Source: Actinomycetes bacterium (GTDB lineage Bacteria; Actinomycetota; Actinomycetes; Mycobacteriales; Mycobacteriaceae). Taken from it: a stretch of DNA of 36,802 bases. Positions 19,660 to 27,187 of the stretch are shown here, piece by piece. The position numbers and the translations under genes are program-made. The notes under the pieces were generated by a model, which saw only the letters and a list, made by a program, of their open reading frames with translations, had not been told where the DNA came from and did no database searches. How positions within the stretch are numbered: position 1 is the stretch's first letter; every line of letters starts with the position of its first letter. The DNA lies in NCBI GenBank assembly GCA_029780675.1, contig JAKOYE010000226.1:1-36802 (forward strand), given 5' to 3'.

Positions 19660-20232
19660 ATGCCCAAGCCCACCAAGGGTCCTCGCCTCGGCGGATCCTC
19701 CTCGCACCAGAAGGCGATCCTGGCGAATCTGGCCACCTCGCTCTTCGAGCATGGCCGGATCAGGACCACCGAGCCCAAGGCCCGGGCGTTGCGACCCTAC
19801 GCTGAGAAGCTCATCACTCACGCCAAGAAGGGCACCCTGCACAACCGGCGCGAGGTGATGAAGAAGATCCGGGACAAGGACGTCGTGCACGCCCTGTTCG
19901 CCGAGATCGGGCCGTTCTTCGCCGACCGCGAGGGTGGATACACCCGAATCATCAAGGTCGAGGCGCGCAAGGGCGACAACGCCCCGATGGCCGTGATCGA
20001 ACTGGTCCGCGAGAAGACCGTCACGTCCGAAGCGAACCGGGCCAAGCGTGCCTCCGCTGCCAAGAAGGCGGCCGAGGCACCGGCGGCAGCGGCAGCACCG
20101 GCCGCAGCTGAGGAGGAAACTCCGGTGGAGGCCGTCGAGGCTGAGGACGCCGCGATCGCCGACGCCCAGACGGCGGAGGCGGCCACCGACGAGGCTGTTG
20201 CCGACGAGCAGGGCGAGTCTGACAAGTCCTGA
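19660..20232 (+). CDS. rplQ: 50S ribosomal protein L17 with Ala/Glu-rich C-terminal tail
   Basis: Residues 1-120 are a typical bL17: [37 protein letters not shown] and [23 protein letters not shown]17 lies near the peptide exit tunnel. Residues about 128-190 form a low-complexity Ala/Glu/Asp tail, as in other mycobacteria, probably disordered. AGGAGATAG at 19647-19655 precedes ATG 19660. The stop lies just before the imperfect tandem repeat that opens truA. Confidence 0.96.
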   Translation: MPKPTKGPRLGGSSSHQKAILANLATSLFEHGRIRTTEPKARALRPYAEKLITHAKKGTLHNRREVMKKIRDKDVVHALFAEIGPFFADREGGYTRIIKVEARKGDNAPMAVIELVREKTVTSEANRAKRASAAKKAAEAPAAAAAPAAAEEETPVEAVEAEDAAIADAQTAEAATDEAVADEQGESDKS

Positions 20233-20278
20233 TCCACTGGTCGCGACGCGACTGGATCCACCCGTCGCAACGCGATTG
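20231..20278 (+). repeat. Imperfect 24-bp tandem duplication at the rplQ/truA junction
   Basis: Bases 20231-20254 and 20255-20278 match in 20 of 24 positions. In the truA frame they encode DPLVATRL and DPPVATRL. Two of the four differences are silent in that frame, weakly favouring translation of the segment. Confidence 0.7.
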
Positions 20279-21145
20279 CGACTGGACATCGCCTATGACG
20301 GAACCGATTTCACCGGCTGGGCGAGGCAGGACGGCTTTCGGACGGTAGCGGGCGTCCTCGACGACGCGTTGTCGACGATCTTCCGCACCCCCGTCCGGGT
20401 GTTCGCGGCAGGCCGGACTGACACCGGGGTACACGCGACCGGACAGGTCGGTCATGTGGACATCCCCACCGGTCAGGTCCCGCTCTGCTACCCGCGGACA
20501 CCCCGGCCCGGCGACGACGAATTCGCACCCCTGGTGCGACGGCTGGCCAAGCTCCTCCCCGAGGACGTCCGGGTTCGCCATATCGTCAGGGCCCCGGAGG
20601 GTTTCGACGCACGGTTCTCCGCCCTGCGTCGGCACTACGCCTACCGGCTGGCGCTGGCCTCCTGGGGGGCCGAACCGCAGCAGGCGCGATTCGTCACCCC
20701 GTGGCGGCGCCCACTGGATCTCGCGGCGATGCGGGAGGCGTCGCGGATTCTGTTGGGGCTGCACGATTTCGCCGCCTTCTGTCGTCCTCGGGCCGGCGCG
20801 ACGACGATCCGTGATCTGCAGCGGCTGGACTGGGTTCTGGACGGAGATCGCCGGACGGGGCTGCTCACCGGCTACGTGACGGCGGACGCCTTCTGCTGGT
20901 CGATGGTCCGGTCACTGGTCGGTGCGCTGCTGGCAGTGGGTCAGGGGCGTCGCGAACCGGACTGGTGCGCAACGCTTCTGGACGCCACCGGCCGATCCAG
21001 TGAGTTCGCGGCCGCGCCCGCGCGGGGTCTGACCCTCATCGGAGTGGACTATCCGCCGGACGGCGAACTGGTCGCCCGGTCGGCAGTGACCCGCAGCGTG
21101 CGGACGCTGGAGGTCCCGCCGCGGCCGGGGGAGTCGGCGGACTAG
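20276..21145 (+). CDS. truA: tRNA pseudouridine(38-40) synthase TruA
   Basis: The enzyme isomerises uridines 38-40 in the anticodon arm of tRNAs. Catalytic Asp49 lies in [14 protein letters not shown]. Other family blocks are [49 protein letters not shown] and [16 protein letters not shown]. The start is uncertain: there is no ATG or GTG at a suitable place. TTG 20276 gives 289 residues beginning at the conserved core. TTG 20198, inside rplQ, would add 26 residues including both tandem-repeat units, and is quite possible. The stop overlaps the convergent cutinase stop. Confidence 0.9.
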   Translation: MRLDIAYDGTDFTGWARQDGFRTVAGVLDDALSTIFRTPVRVFAAGRTDTGVHATGQVGHVDIPTGQVPLCYPRTPRPGDDEFAPLVRRLAKLLPEDVRVRHIVRAPEGFDARFSALRRHYAYRLALASWGAEPQQARFVTPWRRPLDLAAMREASRILLGLHDFAAFCRPRAGATTIRDLQRLDWVLDGDRRTGLLTGYVTADAFCWSMVRSLVGALLAVGQGRREPDWCATLLDATGRSSEFAAAPARGLTLIGVDYPPDGELVARSAVTRSVRTLEVPPRPGESAD

Positions 21146-21801
21146 AGCCTGGCGGCGACGAAAGCGGCCGCCTGGTCGACCAGCCCGGAGTCGATATACG
21201 ACCCCTGCAGATGCGAGCCCCAGTTGCCCAGCCAGGTATTGGGATCCATGTTGTCGTTGCAGATGGGGTCGTCGGCGGTGCACAGGTCGATGGTCTTGTC
21301 GCCCCACAGCGGGCTGACATCGGAGACCGGCCCGAACACCTTGCGGGTGCCGTTGCCGAACAGCGCCACCGCGGCCACCTTGTCGGTCATGCCCAGCGGT
21401 AGCGGGTTGACGTACCCGAGGATCGGCGACGGCACGGCCAGCACCACGTCGGTGACGGCTGCGCCCAACGAATAGCCGCCGAGGACGAGCCGGCTGGCGG
21501 GGCACGTCGATGCCATGTACTGGATGCGGCGGCTCATGTCGTTGGCGCCCTGAACCACTTCGATATCGGCCGGATAGTCCACGGCGTAGTACTCGATGAC
21601 CTTGTCGGTCTTACCGCGGAGGGCATTCACGAACGCCTCACCCACCATGCCCGGTCCGGCCGGTTCGATCCTGCCGCGGGCGAAGATCACCTCGACATCC
21701 GGGCAGACCTCGGCCACCGCGATCGGAGGCGCCGGGGTGAGGAACAGTGCGGCGACAGCTGATGTGACCGACACCACATTTCTCATCTGTCTCATGGGCA
21801 T
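21142..21801 (-). CDS. Secreted cutinase-family esterase A
   Basis: The 219-residue protein has a Sec signal peptide cut after about residue 30 (PPIAVA), then an alpha/beta-hydrolase cutinase domain. The triad is Ser111 (GGYSLGA), Asp178 (CTADDPIC) and His197. Cys33/Cys100 and Cys174/Cys181 fit the two family disulfides. The nucleophile motif has Leu where the other two copies have Gln, so substrate or oxyanion geometry may differ. Known mycobacterial homologues act on esters, phospholipids or mycolates. ATG 21801 is preceded by a TANNNT box six bases away. Confidence 0.88.
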   Translation of the reverse strand: MPMRQMRNVVSVTSAVAALFLTPAPPIAVAEVCPDVEVIFARGRIEPAGPGMVGEAFVNALRGKTDKVIEYYAVDYPADIEVVQGANDMSRRIQYMASTCPASRLVLGGYSLGAAVTDVVLAVPSPILGYVNPLPLGMTDKVAAVALFGNGTRKVFGPVSDVSPLWGDKTIDLCTADDPICNDNMDPNTWLGNWGSHLQGSYIDSGLVDQAAAFVAARL

Positions 21802-21807
21802 CACCAC

Positions 21808-21813
21808 ATGGTA
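21808..21813 (-). promoter_or_regulatory. Candidate -10 box for cutinase A
   Basis: Minus-strand TACCAT (TANNNT) lies six bases before ATG 21801, so this gene may be transcribed separately from the upstream cutinases. Confidence 0.4.
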
Positions 21814-21881
21814 GCGAGCGCCGCAGGATCGTGCCACGGCGCAGGCTGGCCGGTGCTGTCCGGCAACAGAGGTGGGTTCGG

Positions 21882-22547
21882 TCAGAGCATGGCCGCGACG
21901 AAGCCGGCGGCCTCGCTGACCAGGTCGGTCTTCTCGTAGGTCGTGTGGGCGAACGGGTTGCGGCCCTGCGAGCAGATCGGGTCGCCATCGGCGCACAGGT
22001 CGATACCCTTGCCGGCGAACGGCGCGACGGCCGAGGTCACCGGGTTCCCGAACTTCCGTGCGGGGTTGCCGAACACGGCCACCGCGGCGACCCGGTTGGC
22101 CAGGCTGTGGGGCAGCGGTGGCGCCGAGCCGACATCGCCGACCTTGTTGCCCAGCGGCGGGATACCCATCAACATGTCGACCACCGCGGCCCCCTGGGAG
22201 TAGCCGCCCAGCACGAACCGGGTGGACGGGCAGTTCTGCGCCATCGCGGTGATGTGGTTGGTGGCGTCGACGGCACCGTCGGCCGCGGCCAGGAAGTCGT
22301 AGGTGGCGGGGTAGTTCACCGGGTAGACCCCGTAGCTGCGATCGCCCATCTGGGCCGCCAGCTGGTTGGACAGCGCCGTCCCGACCCGCCCGAGTCCGGC
22401 CGGTTCACTGGTGCCGCGAGCGAAGACGAATTGGACCTCAGGGCAGCTCACGGCGTGCGCCACCGGGCTGAGCCCGGCCGGCGCAACGGCGGGGAGCACC
22501 AGCGCAGCGGTGGCGGCCAGGATGGCGGGGGTGCGCATGTGCCCCAT
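21882..22547 (-). CDS. Secreted cutinase-family esterase B
   Basis: The 221-residue protein has a signal peptide cut near AHA (residue 32) and a cutinase domain. The triad is Ser117 (GGYSQGA), Asp189 (CADGDPIC) and His201 (FAHTTY). It is closest to copy C next door: both share the NYPAxYDFLAAADGA segment, which points to a local duplication. Possible starts are GTG 22553, ATG 22547 and ATG 22538; the middle one is listed. It lies 83 bases after copy C. Confidence 0.87.
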   Translation of the reverse strand: MGHMRTPAILAATAALVLPAVAPAGLSPVAHAVSCPEVQFVFARGTSEPAGLGRVGTALSNQLAAQMGDRSYGVYPVNYPATYDFLAAADGAVDATNHITAMAQNCPSTRFVLGGYSQGAAVVDMLMGIPPLGNKVGDVGSAPPLPHSLANRVAAVAVFGNPARKFGNPVTSAVAPFAGKGIDLCADGDPICSQGRNPFAHTTYEKTDLVSEAAGFVAAML

Positions 22548-22630
22548 ACTCACACACCCGGACGGCCGAGGGAAAACCGCACGAGAGACCAGCCCGATTC
22601 GGATCGGGCAGGTCGGGGAGGGGCGCTGAT

Positions 22631-23287
22631 TCAGAGCAGGTTGGCGACGAACGCCGCCGCCTGGGCGGCACTGCCATCGGGTCCGTACGAGCGGTGGGCG
22701 GGCACGTTGTTGCCGTCCGAGCAGATCGGATCGCCGGGGTTGCAGAGATCGATCGACTTGAAGCCGTAGAGCGGACTGGAGGTCAGCGGCATCCCGATCT
22801 TCGTCGACGGGTTGCCGAACACGGCGAGCGCTGCCACCCGGTCGGCCACCGTGGGCGGCAACGGGTTGGTGAAACCGATCGCGGGGAAGGGCACCGAGGT
22901 GATCACGTCGATGATCGCCGCACCCTGCGAGTAGCCGCCCAGCACCAGGCGGGTTGCCGGGCAGGTGTTGACGACGTTCTGGATGTAGGCGCTGGCGTCG
23001 TTGGCGCCGTCGGCGGCGGCCAGGAAGTCATAGCTTGCCGGATAGTTGACCGCGTAGACCCCCAGGGACCGGTTGGGAACCCGTTCCCGCAGGGCCGAGA
23101 CGAAGGCCTCGCCGACCCGGCCGATGCCCGGTGGTTCCTTGGTCCCGCGGGCGAAGACGACTTCGACGTCGTTACAGACGACCGCCCCGGCCGACGGTGC
23201 GGTGAACAGGCCGGTCATCACGCTGAGGGCGGCTGCGATCGCCGTGATGAGGGCCGCCGCACGGTGGCCGGGGAGTCGTCGCGTCAT
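22631..23287 (-). CDS. Secreted cutinase-family esterase C
   Basis: The 218-residue protein has a basic N terminus (MTRRLPGHR), a hydrophobic core and an AGA cleavage site near residue 35. The cutinase triad is Ser120 (GGYSQGA), Asp186 (CNPGDPIC) and His198 (PAHRSY). Cys38/Cys109 and Cys182/Cys189 are the predicted disulfides. The ATG overlaps the stop of the EamA transporter (ATGA), so the two are translationally coupled; no separate ribosome binding site is obvious. Two cutinases (Cut3, Cut4) occupy the same place beside truA in M. tuberculosis. Confidence 0.89.
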   Translation of the reverse strand: MTRRLPGHRAAALITAIAAALSVMTGLFTAPSAGAVVCNDVEVVFARGTKEPPGIGRVGEAFVSALRERVPNRSLGVYAVNYPASYDFLAAADGANDASAYIQNVVNTCPATRLVLGGYSQGAAIIDVITSVPFPAIGFTNPLPPTVADRVAALAVFGNPSTKIGMPLTSSPLYGFKSIDLCNPGDPICSDGNNVPAHRSYGPDGSAAQAAAFVANLL

Positions 23288-24303
23288 GGCGCCGATGGTA
23301 CCGCTGGGACGGGAGTGAACTCGTCCTGAACGGCCTCGTCGTCGGCGTCGGGGGAGGCCGTTGCGCTGCGGTGACCGATCCGGGCCAGCGCCAGGCCGAG
23401 CAGGACGACGACGCCGCCCGCGGCCTGGATCATGCTGATGCGCTCGCCGATGAGCAGCCACGCGGCGACCACGGCCGCCAATACCTCGGTGAGGCCCACC
23501 AGGGAGGCGAAACTCGGACGCAGTCGCGCCACCCCGCTGATGCCCAGCAGGTAGGCGAGCGCGGTGGGGAAGACCGCGAGCAGGATCACCGGGACCAGCC
23601 AGGGCACCGAGGCGCCGGCCACCATGGCGTTGGCGGTGGTGAACGCCAGTGGCATCAGGCCGGTGACACCGAGCAGGGTGACGACGGCCGCGGCGACGAC
23701 GAGGCCGCCGGTGGCCAGCGTGATCGAGTGCAGGCCCGACCCGTCCGCGGTCACCCGGTCGGACATCATGAAGTAGAACGCCGCGCAGAGGGCCGCGCCG
23801 AGGGCCCAGGCCACTCCCGCCGGGTCGATCCGGGTGTCGGACGAGAACACGTCGAGTACCAGGGTGACACCGCAGATGGCCAGCGCCACGCCGGCCAGCG
23901 TCAGTCCGCTGGGCCGCTGTCTGGTCGTTGCCCATAGCCAGCCCACCACCAGGATCGGGGCGGTGTACTCCAGCAGGAGCGCCACCGCGACCGAGAGATG
24001 CGCGACGGCGTTGTAGTAGCAGACCTGAGCGCCGGCAACCGGGATCAGCCCGTAGACCACCACGGTGCCGGCGTGCTCACGGGCCTGGCGCAGCCAGTCC
24101 GGTTTGATCAGGGTGGCGGCCACCGCGAGGACGGCGGCGCCGCCGACCAGTCGGGCGGTCACGGCGGCCGTCGGGGACCAACCGGCCTCCATCAGGGCTT
24201 TGGCGAACGGCCCGGACATGCCGAAAGCGATCGCCGACGTCGCTGCGAACAGCACGCCGAGCCGGAACTGGTCCGCGCGGGGCGCGGCGGCGGATGCCGT
24301 CAT
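23284..24303 (-). CDS. EamA/DMT-family inner-membrane transporter
   Basis: The 339-residue protein has two repeats of about five membrane segments each, the EamA (drug/metabolite transporter, RhaT-like) arrangement. Typical features are ATSAIAFGMSGPFAKALME near the first helix, ARLVGGAAVLA, YYNAVAHLSVAVALLLEYTAP and the second repeat ending with ISMIQAAGGVVVLLGLAL. The C-terminal 35 residues are hydrophilic and acidic. Members export amino acids, purines or similar metabolites; the substrate here is unknown. ATG 24303 follows AGGAGG by seven bases. Confidence 0.87.
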   Translation of the reverse strand: MTASAAAPRADQFRLGVLFAATSAIAFGMSGPFAKALMEAGWSPTAAVTARLVGGAAVLAVAATLIKPDWLRQAREHAGTVVVYGLIPVAGAQVCYYNAVAHLSVAVALLLEYTAPILVVGWLWATTRQRPSGLTLAGVALAICGVTLVLDVFSSDTRIDPAGVAWALGAALCAAFYFMMSDRVTADGSGLHSITLATGGLVVAAAVVTLLGVTGLMPLAFTTANAMVAGASVPWLVPVILLAVFPTALAYLLGISGVARLRPSFASLVGLTEVLAAVVAAWLLIGERISMIQAAGGVVVLLGLALARIGHRSATASPDADDEAVQDEFTPVPAVPSAP

Positions 24304-24329
24304 TACGACACCTCCTCGGCTGTCATGGG

Positions 24330-24335
24330 TAAAAT
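24330..24335 (+). promoter_or_regulatory. Candidate -10 box for the CGNR regulator gene
   Basis: TAAAAT (TANNNT) lies five bases before an in-frame ATG at 24341 and 44 bases before the listed start at 24380. It is in the 76-base divergent gap with the EamA gene, so a regulator bound here could act on both. Confidence 0.4.
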
Positions 24336-24379
24336 TGCGAATGGTCATGACGCTACGGGTCGAGGGGGTCACGAGTCAA

Positions 24380-24976
24380 ATGCGTTTCAGTCATGACACC
24401 GAGCTCACGTTGCGAGCCGCCTGTGTCCTGGTCAACAGCGATCGCGGGGGCGGTGACGGCTCAACCGATCGGCCGATCGACCGGATGGCCGACCAGGATG
24501 CCCTGGACCGCTACCTGGACGGCCATGGCTGGACCGGCCGGCGGGACCGGGATGCGGCCGAACTGGACGCCGTGCACCGGTTGCGGGACCGGTTGGGTCG
24601 GATCTGGGCCGTCGCCGCCGACGAGGAGCACGCCGTCGCCCGGGTCAACGAACTGCTGGCCGACACCCGTGCAACGCCCTGGCTGACCAGGCACCCCGAG
24701 ATGCCCGAGTGGCACCTGCACTTGGCCTCGGACGATGACCCACTGGCCCAGCGGATGGGCGCGGAGATGGCCATGGCCATGGCCGACTTGATCCGGGCGG
24801 GTGAACTTCGTCGGCTCAAGACCTGCGCGGCCGCGGATTGTCAGGCGGTGCTGGTCGACATGTCCCGCAACCGCTCGCGGATGTTCTGCGACACCGGCAA
24901 CTGCGGAAACCGTCAGCACGTCGCGGCGTATCGGGAGCGTCGGGCGAACGGCCCGGTCGTCGACTCCGACCGCTGA
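24380..24976 (+). CDS. ABATE/CGNR zinc-finger domain protein (probable stress regulator)
   Basis: The 198-residue protein has the N-terminal ABATE-like domain (MRFSHDTELTLRAACVLVNS) and a C-terminal CGNR zinc finger. The finger consists of Cys149, Cys154, Cys170 and Cys175, the last within the CGNR motif at 175-178. The DMSRNRSRMFC segment before it is characteristic. The family is thought to be transcriptional regulators, with few studied. ATG 24380 is the start most like relatives; ATG 24341 is 13 codons upstream and sits next to a -10 box. Divergence from the EamA-cutinase unit suggests, but does not prove, that it regulates it. Confidence 0.85.
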   Translation: MRFSHDTELTLRAACVLVNSDRGGGDGSTDRPIDRMADQDALDRYLDGHGWTGRRDRDAAELDAVHRLRDRLGRIWAVAADEEHAVARVNELLADTRATPWLTRHPEMPEWHLHLASDDDPLAQRMGAEMAMAMADLIRAGELRRLKTCAAADCQAVLVDMSRNRSRMFCDTGNCGNRQHVAAYRERRANGPVVDSDR

Positions 24977-25026
24977 GTGCCGACGGGGCCTGTGGATAAC
25001 CGACGGGCTGGGGTGCCGGCAGGCCC

Positions 25027-25032
25027 TACCGT
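25027..25032 (+). promoter_or_regulatory. Candidate -10 box of the T7SS-associated gene
   Basis: TACCGT (TANNNT) is six bases before ATG 25039 with no Shine-Dalgarno, as expected for a leaderless mRNA. Confidence 0.45.
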
Positions 25033-25038
25033 CAGCCG

Positions 25039-25950
25039 ATGGCGGCGCGCGATGACCCGGTGGTGGTGGAGATCGATCACGGCGGAGTAAGGGTTGACCG
25101 GCCCGGGACGAAGGTTCCCGGGCCGACACCGGAGCCTGCTCTGGTCGAGGCCGCCATGGACTGGATCGACGATCCGGTCGGTCTGCTCGACGGACGGCCG
25201 GTGCCGACCGCGACAATCTGGCGTGAACTCCTGGCCGCCGCAGCCGGTGCGCACTGTTCCTCGCTGGTGGTGGTTCATCCCGATGACTGGCCGCACCCCC
25301 GGGTGAAGCGTCTGCTGTCGGCCGCGGCGTCAGTGGCCGCTCACGCGGTCGTGGTGACTCGGGACCGTTGGCACCCCGACAGCGGCCATCCCCGCCGAGG
25401 CGAGGGGCGGCTCCCGAGGTCGGCGATCTGGTCCGCGTGCTGTGCGGCGGCCCTGATGACGGCCGCTGGCCTGGGGCTGAGCAGCCGGGATCGACACGAG
25501 CTCCCGCCGGATGCCCCGCCGGTGGCGGAGAGCCTGGTGGAGAACCGGGTCGCGGTGCTGATCCCGGCGGACTGGACCGTCGAGCGTCGTACAACCGGCC
25601 CGGGTTCGCCCCGCGTCCGGGTCGTCTCGCCGCAGGATCCCGGGACCGCGCTGAACATCACCTGGAGCCACGCGCCGGGGGTCAGCCTGGCCGAGACCGC
25701 CGTGTCGCTGCGGACGGCCGCCGCAGCCGAACCGGCCGGCGTGTTCGACTTCGCGGCCACCGCAGGAAAAGGTAGCCGTCCCGCGGTCAGCTACCGCGAA
25801 ACCCGGCCGGGCCGGACGGTGCGCTGGGCGGTCTTCATCGACGGGTCGACCCGGATCGCGGTGGGGTGCCAGAGCGCCACGGGCCGGGGTCTGACGGTGC
25901 TGGCGCCGTGTCTGCAGGCCGTCCGGTCCGCCCGCGAGGCGGCGTTTTGA
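25039..25950 (+). CDS. Type VII secretion-associated protein, Rv3446c family
   Basis: The 303-residue protein has a soluble N-terminal region (1-125), one membrane segment (about 129-148, SAIWSACCAAALMTAAGLGL) and a C-terminal domain (about 169-303). That domain has VLIPADWTVERRTTGPGSPRVRVVSP, SYRETRPGRTVRW and RIAVGCQS, which I recognise as the Rv3446c-family C-terminal domain of ESX-4 loci. It is about 100 residues shorter than I recall for Rv3446c. The gene lies between the cutinases and rplM, exactly where ESX-4 lies in M. tuberculosis, but no eccB, eccC, eccD, mycP or esx gene is here. Its function is unknown. Confidence 0.75.
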   Translation: MAARDDPVVVEIDHGGVRVDRPGTKVPGPTPEPALVEAAMDWIDDPVGLLDGRPVPTATIWRELLAAAAGAHCSSLVVVHPDDWPHPRVKRLLSAAASVAAHAVVVTRDRWHPDSGHPRRGEGRLPRSAIWSACCAAALMTAAGLGLSSRDRHELPPDAPPVAESLVENRVAVLIPADWTVERRTTGPGSPRVRVVSPQDPGTALNITWSHAPGVSLAETAVSLRTAAAAEPAGVFDFAATAGKGSRPAVSYRETRPGRTVRWAVFIDGSTRIAVGCQSATGRGLTVLAPCLQAVRSAREAAF

Positions 25951-25970
25951 CCTGCGGCGATCCCCGCCGG

Positions 25971-25976
25971 TAGGCT
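25971..25976 (+). promoter_or_regulatory. Candidate -10 box of rplM-rpsI
   Basis: TAGGCT (TANNNT) is the best promoter element in the gap before rplM. Transcription would begin near 25983, exactly at the first leader stem, leaving a leader of about 150 bases. Confidence 0.4.
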
Positions 25977-25982
25977 CTCATA

Positions 25983-26101
25983 CGGCGTGCGGTACGCCGC
26001 GGGTACTTCCGCGGGGTAAGCCGGGCTCCCGGGTCAGTGTTGGTCGCCGGGGTTCCGTGCCCGACCGCTGACGCTCGCGACCAGCACCCGGGACGCCCGG
26101 G
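25983..26101 (+). promoter_or_regulatory. Structured leader RNA of rplM-rpsI
   Basis: Several stems are visible. CGGCGT/ACGCCG is at 25983-25988 with 25994-25999. CCGCGG/CCGCGG at 25997-26002 with 26009-26014 overlaps the first, so their full forms are mutually exclusive. A 10-bp stem TGTTGGTCGC/GCGACCAGCA lies at 26038-26047 with 26077-26086, and CCCGGG/CCCGGG abuts it at 26087-26092 with 26096-26101. A leader of this size before rplM suggests autoregulation by L13 or S9, by analogy with other bacteria; this is inference. Confidence 0.5.
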
Positions 26102-26131
26102 ATCCACCCCGTAGAGAGAAAAGGTAACGCT

Positions 26132-26587
26132 GTGCCTGTTTCGAGGCCCACCTACACGCCGAAGGCGGGTGACACCACGCGCTCGTGGTACGTCATCGAC
26201 GCCACCGACGTGGTGCTCGGCCGGCTCGCCGTCGCCGCAGCGAATCTGTTGCGCGGCAAGCACAAGCCGACATTCACCCCCAACGTCGACGGCGGCGACT
26301 TCGTCATCGTCGTCAACGCCGACAAGGTCGCCATCGGTGGCGACAAGCTCAACAGCAAGCTGGCCTACCGCCACTCGGGGTATCCCGGCGGTCTGCGGTC
26401 GCGCACCATCGGCGAGCTGATGGCCAAGACTCCCGACCGCGTCGTCGAGAAGGCCATCGTCGGCATGCTGCCGCACAACAAGCTGAGCCGCCAGATCCAG
26501 AAGAAGCTGAAGGTGTACGCCGGACCTGACCATCCGCACACCGCGCAGCAGCCGATTCCGTTCGAGATCAAGCAGGTGGCGCAGTGA
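26132..26587 (+). CDS. rplM: 50S ribosomal protein L13
   Basis: The 151-residue uL13 contains [47 protein letters not shown] and [21 protein letters not shown], the full family pattern. L13 is an early assembly protein of the large subunit. The GTG start at 26132 has GAGAAAAGG 8-16 bases before it. The stop overlaps the rpsI start by four bases (GTGA). Confidence 0.97.
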   Translation: MPVSRPTYTPKAGDTTRSWYVIDATDVVLGRLAVAAANLLRGKHKPTFTPNVDGGDFVIVVNADKVAIGGDKLNSKLAYRHSGYPGGLRSRTIGELMAKTPDRVVEKAIVGMLPHNKLSRQIQKKLKVYAGPDHPHTAQQPIPFEIKQVAQ

Positions 26588-27084
26588 CCGACACAGCACC
26601 GACCGAGACGACAGCGAGCGAGGAGAACGTGACCGAAACCCACGATGCGGTCGTCGAGGTCGCCGTTGACACGACGCCCCGCGAGCCGGTGATCATCGAC
26701 CGGCCGATCCAGACCGTCGGTCGCCGCAAGGAGGCCGTGGTTCGGGTGCGTCTGGTGCCCGGTACCGGGCAGTTCAACCTCGACGGGCGCAGCCTGGAAG
26801 CCTACTTCCCGAACAAGGTGCACCAGCAGCTGATCAAGGCGCCGTTGGTGACCGTCGACCGGCTCGACACCGTGGACATCTACGCCCATCTCGACGGCGG
26901 CGGCCCGTCCGGACAGGCCGGTGCGCTGCGCCTGGCCATCGCCCGCGCGCTGATCCTGGTTCAGCCTGAGGATCGTCCGGCGCTCAAGAAGGCCGGGTTC
27001 CTCACCCGCGACCCGCGCGCCATCGAGCGCAAGAAGTACGGACTGAAGAAGGCCCGTAAGGCGCCGCAGTACAGCAAGCGCTGA
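26584..27084 (+). CDS. rpsI: 30S ribosomal protein S9
   Basis: The 166-residue uS9 has a nonconserved acidic, Thr/Glu-rich N terminus of about 40 residues, then [19 protein letters not shown] and the C terminus [15 protein letters not shown], whose last Lys-Arg touches the P-site tRNA. GTG 26584 overlaps rplM; an internal GTG at 26629 would be an alternative shorter start. Two hairpins follow the gene. Confidence 0.96.
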   Translation: MTDTAPTETTASEENVTETHDAVVEVAVDTTPREPVIIDRPIQTVGRRKEAVVRVRLVPGTGQFNLDGRSLEAYFPNKVHQQLIKAPLVTVDRLDTVDIYAHLDGGGPSGQAGALRLAIARALILVQPEDRPALKKAGFLTRDPRAIERKKYGLKKARKAPQYSKR

Positions 27085-27090
27085 TCGTCG

Positions 27091-27110
27091 GTGTCCGGCT
27101 TGCCGGACAC
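27091..27110 (+). terminator. Perfect hairpin after rpsI
   Basis: GTGTCCGGC (27091-27099) pairs perfectly with GCCGGACAC (27102-27110) around a two-base loop, seven bases after the rpsI stop. No U tract follows. Confidence 0.55.
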
Positions 27111-27119
27111 CGCAGCCAC

Positions 27120-27160
27120 CAACACCGCCCGCACCCGATCCCGGGGTGCGGGCGGTGTTG
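27120..27160 (+). terminator. 17-bp perfect stem-loop terminator of rplM-rpsI
   Basis: CAACACCGCCCGCACCC (27120-27136) pairs perfectly with 27144-27160 around a seven-base loop. It ends in TTGTCT without a long U run, like the I-shaped terminators proposed for mycobacteria. It separates rpsI from the glmM promoter. Confidence 0.7.
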
Positions 27161-27173
27161 TCTGCGCGGGCGT

Positions 27174-27179
27174 TACCCT
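27174..27179 (+). promoter_or_regulatory. Candidate -10 box of glmM
   Basis: TACCCT lies eight bases before ATG 27188 and just after the rpsI terminator. The same hexamer with the same eight-base gap precedes glmS, the other gene of the GlcNAc pathway in this window. Confidence 0.5.
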
Positions 27180-27187
27180 GATCGACC

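Noticed and set aside
22631..23935. 434-residue open frame extending cutinase C upstream
   Set aside because: The extra N-terminal 216 residues overlap the EamA gene in another frame and are Arg/Gly-rich; the signal peptide begins exactly at ATG 23287.
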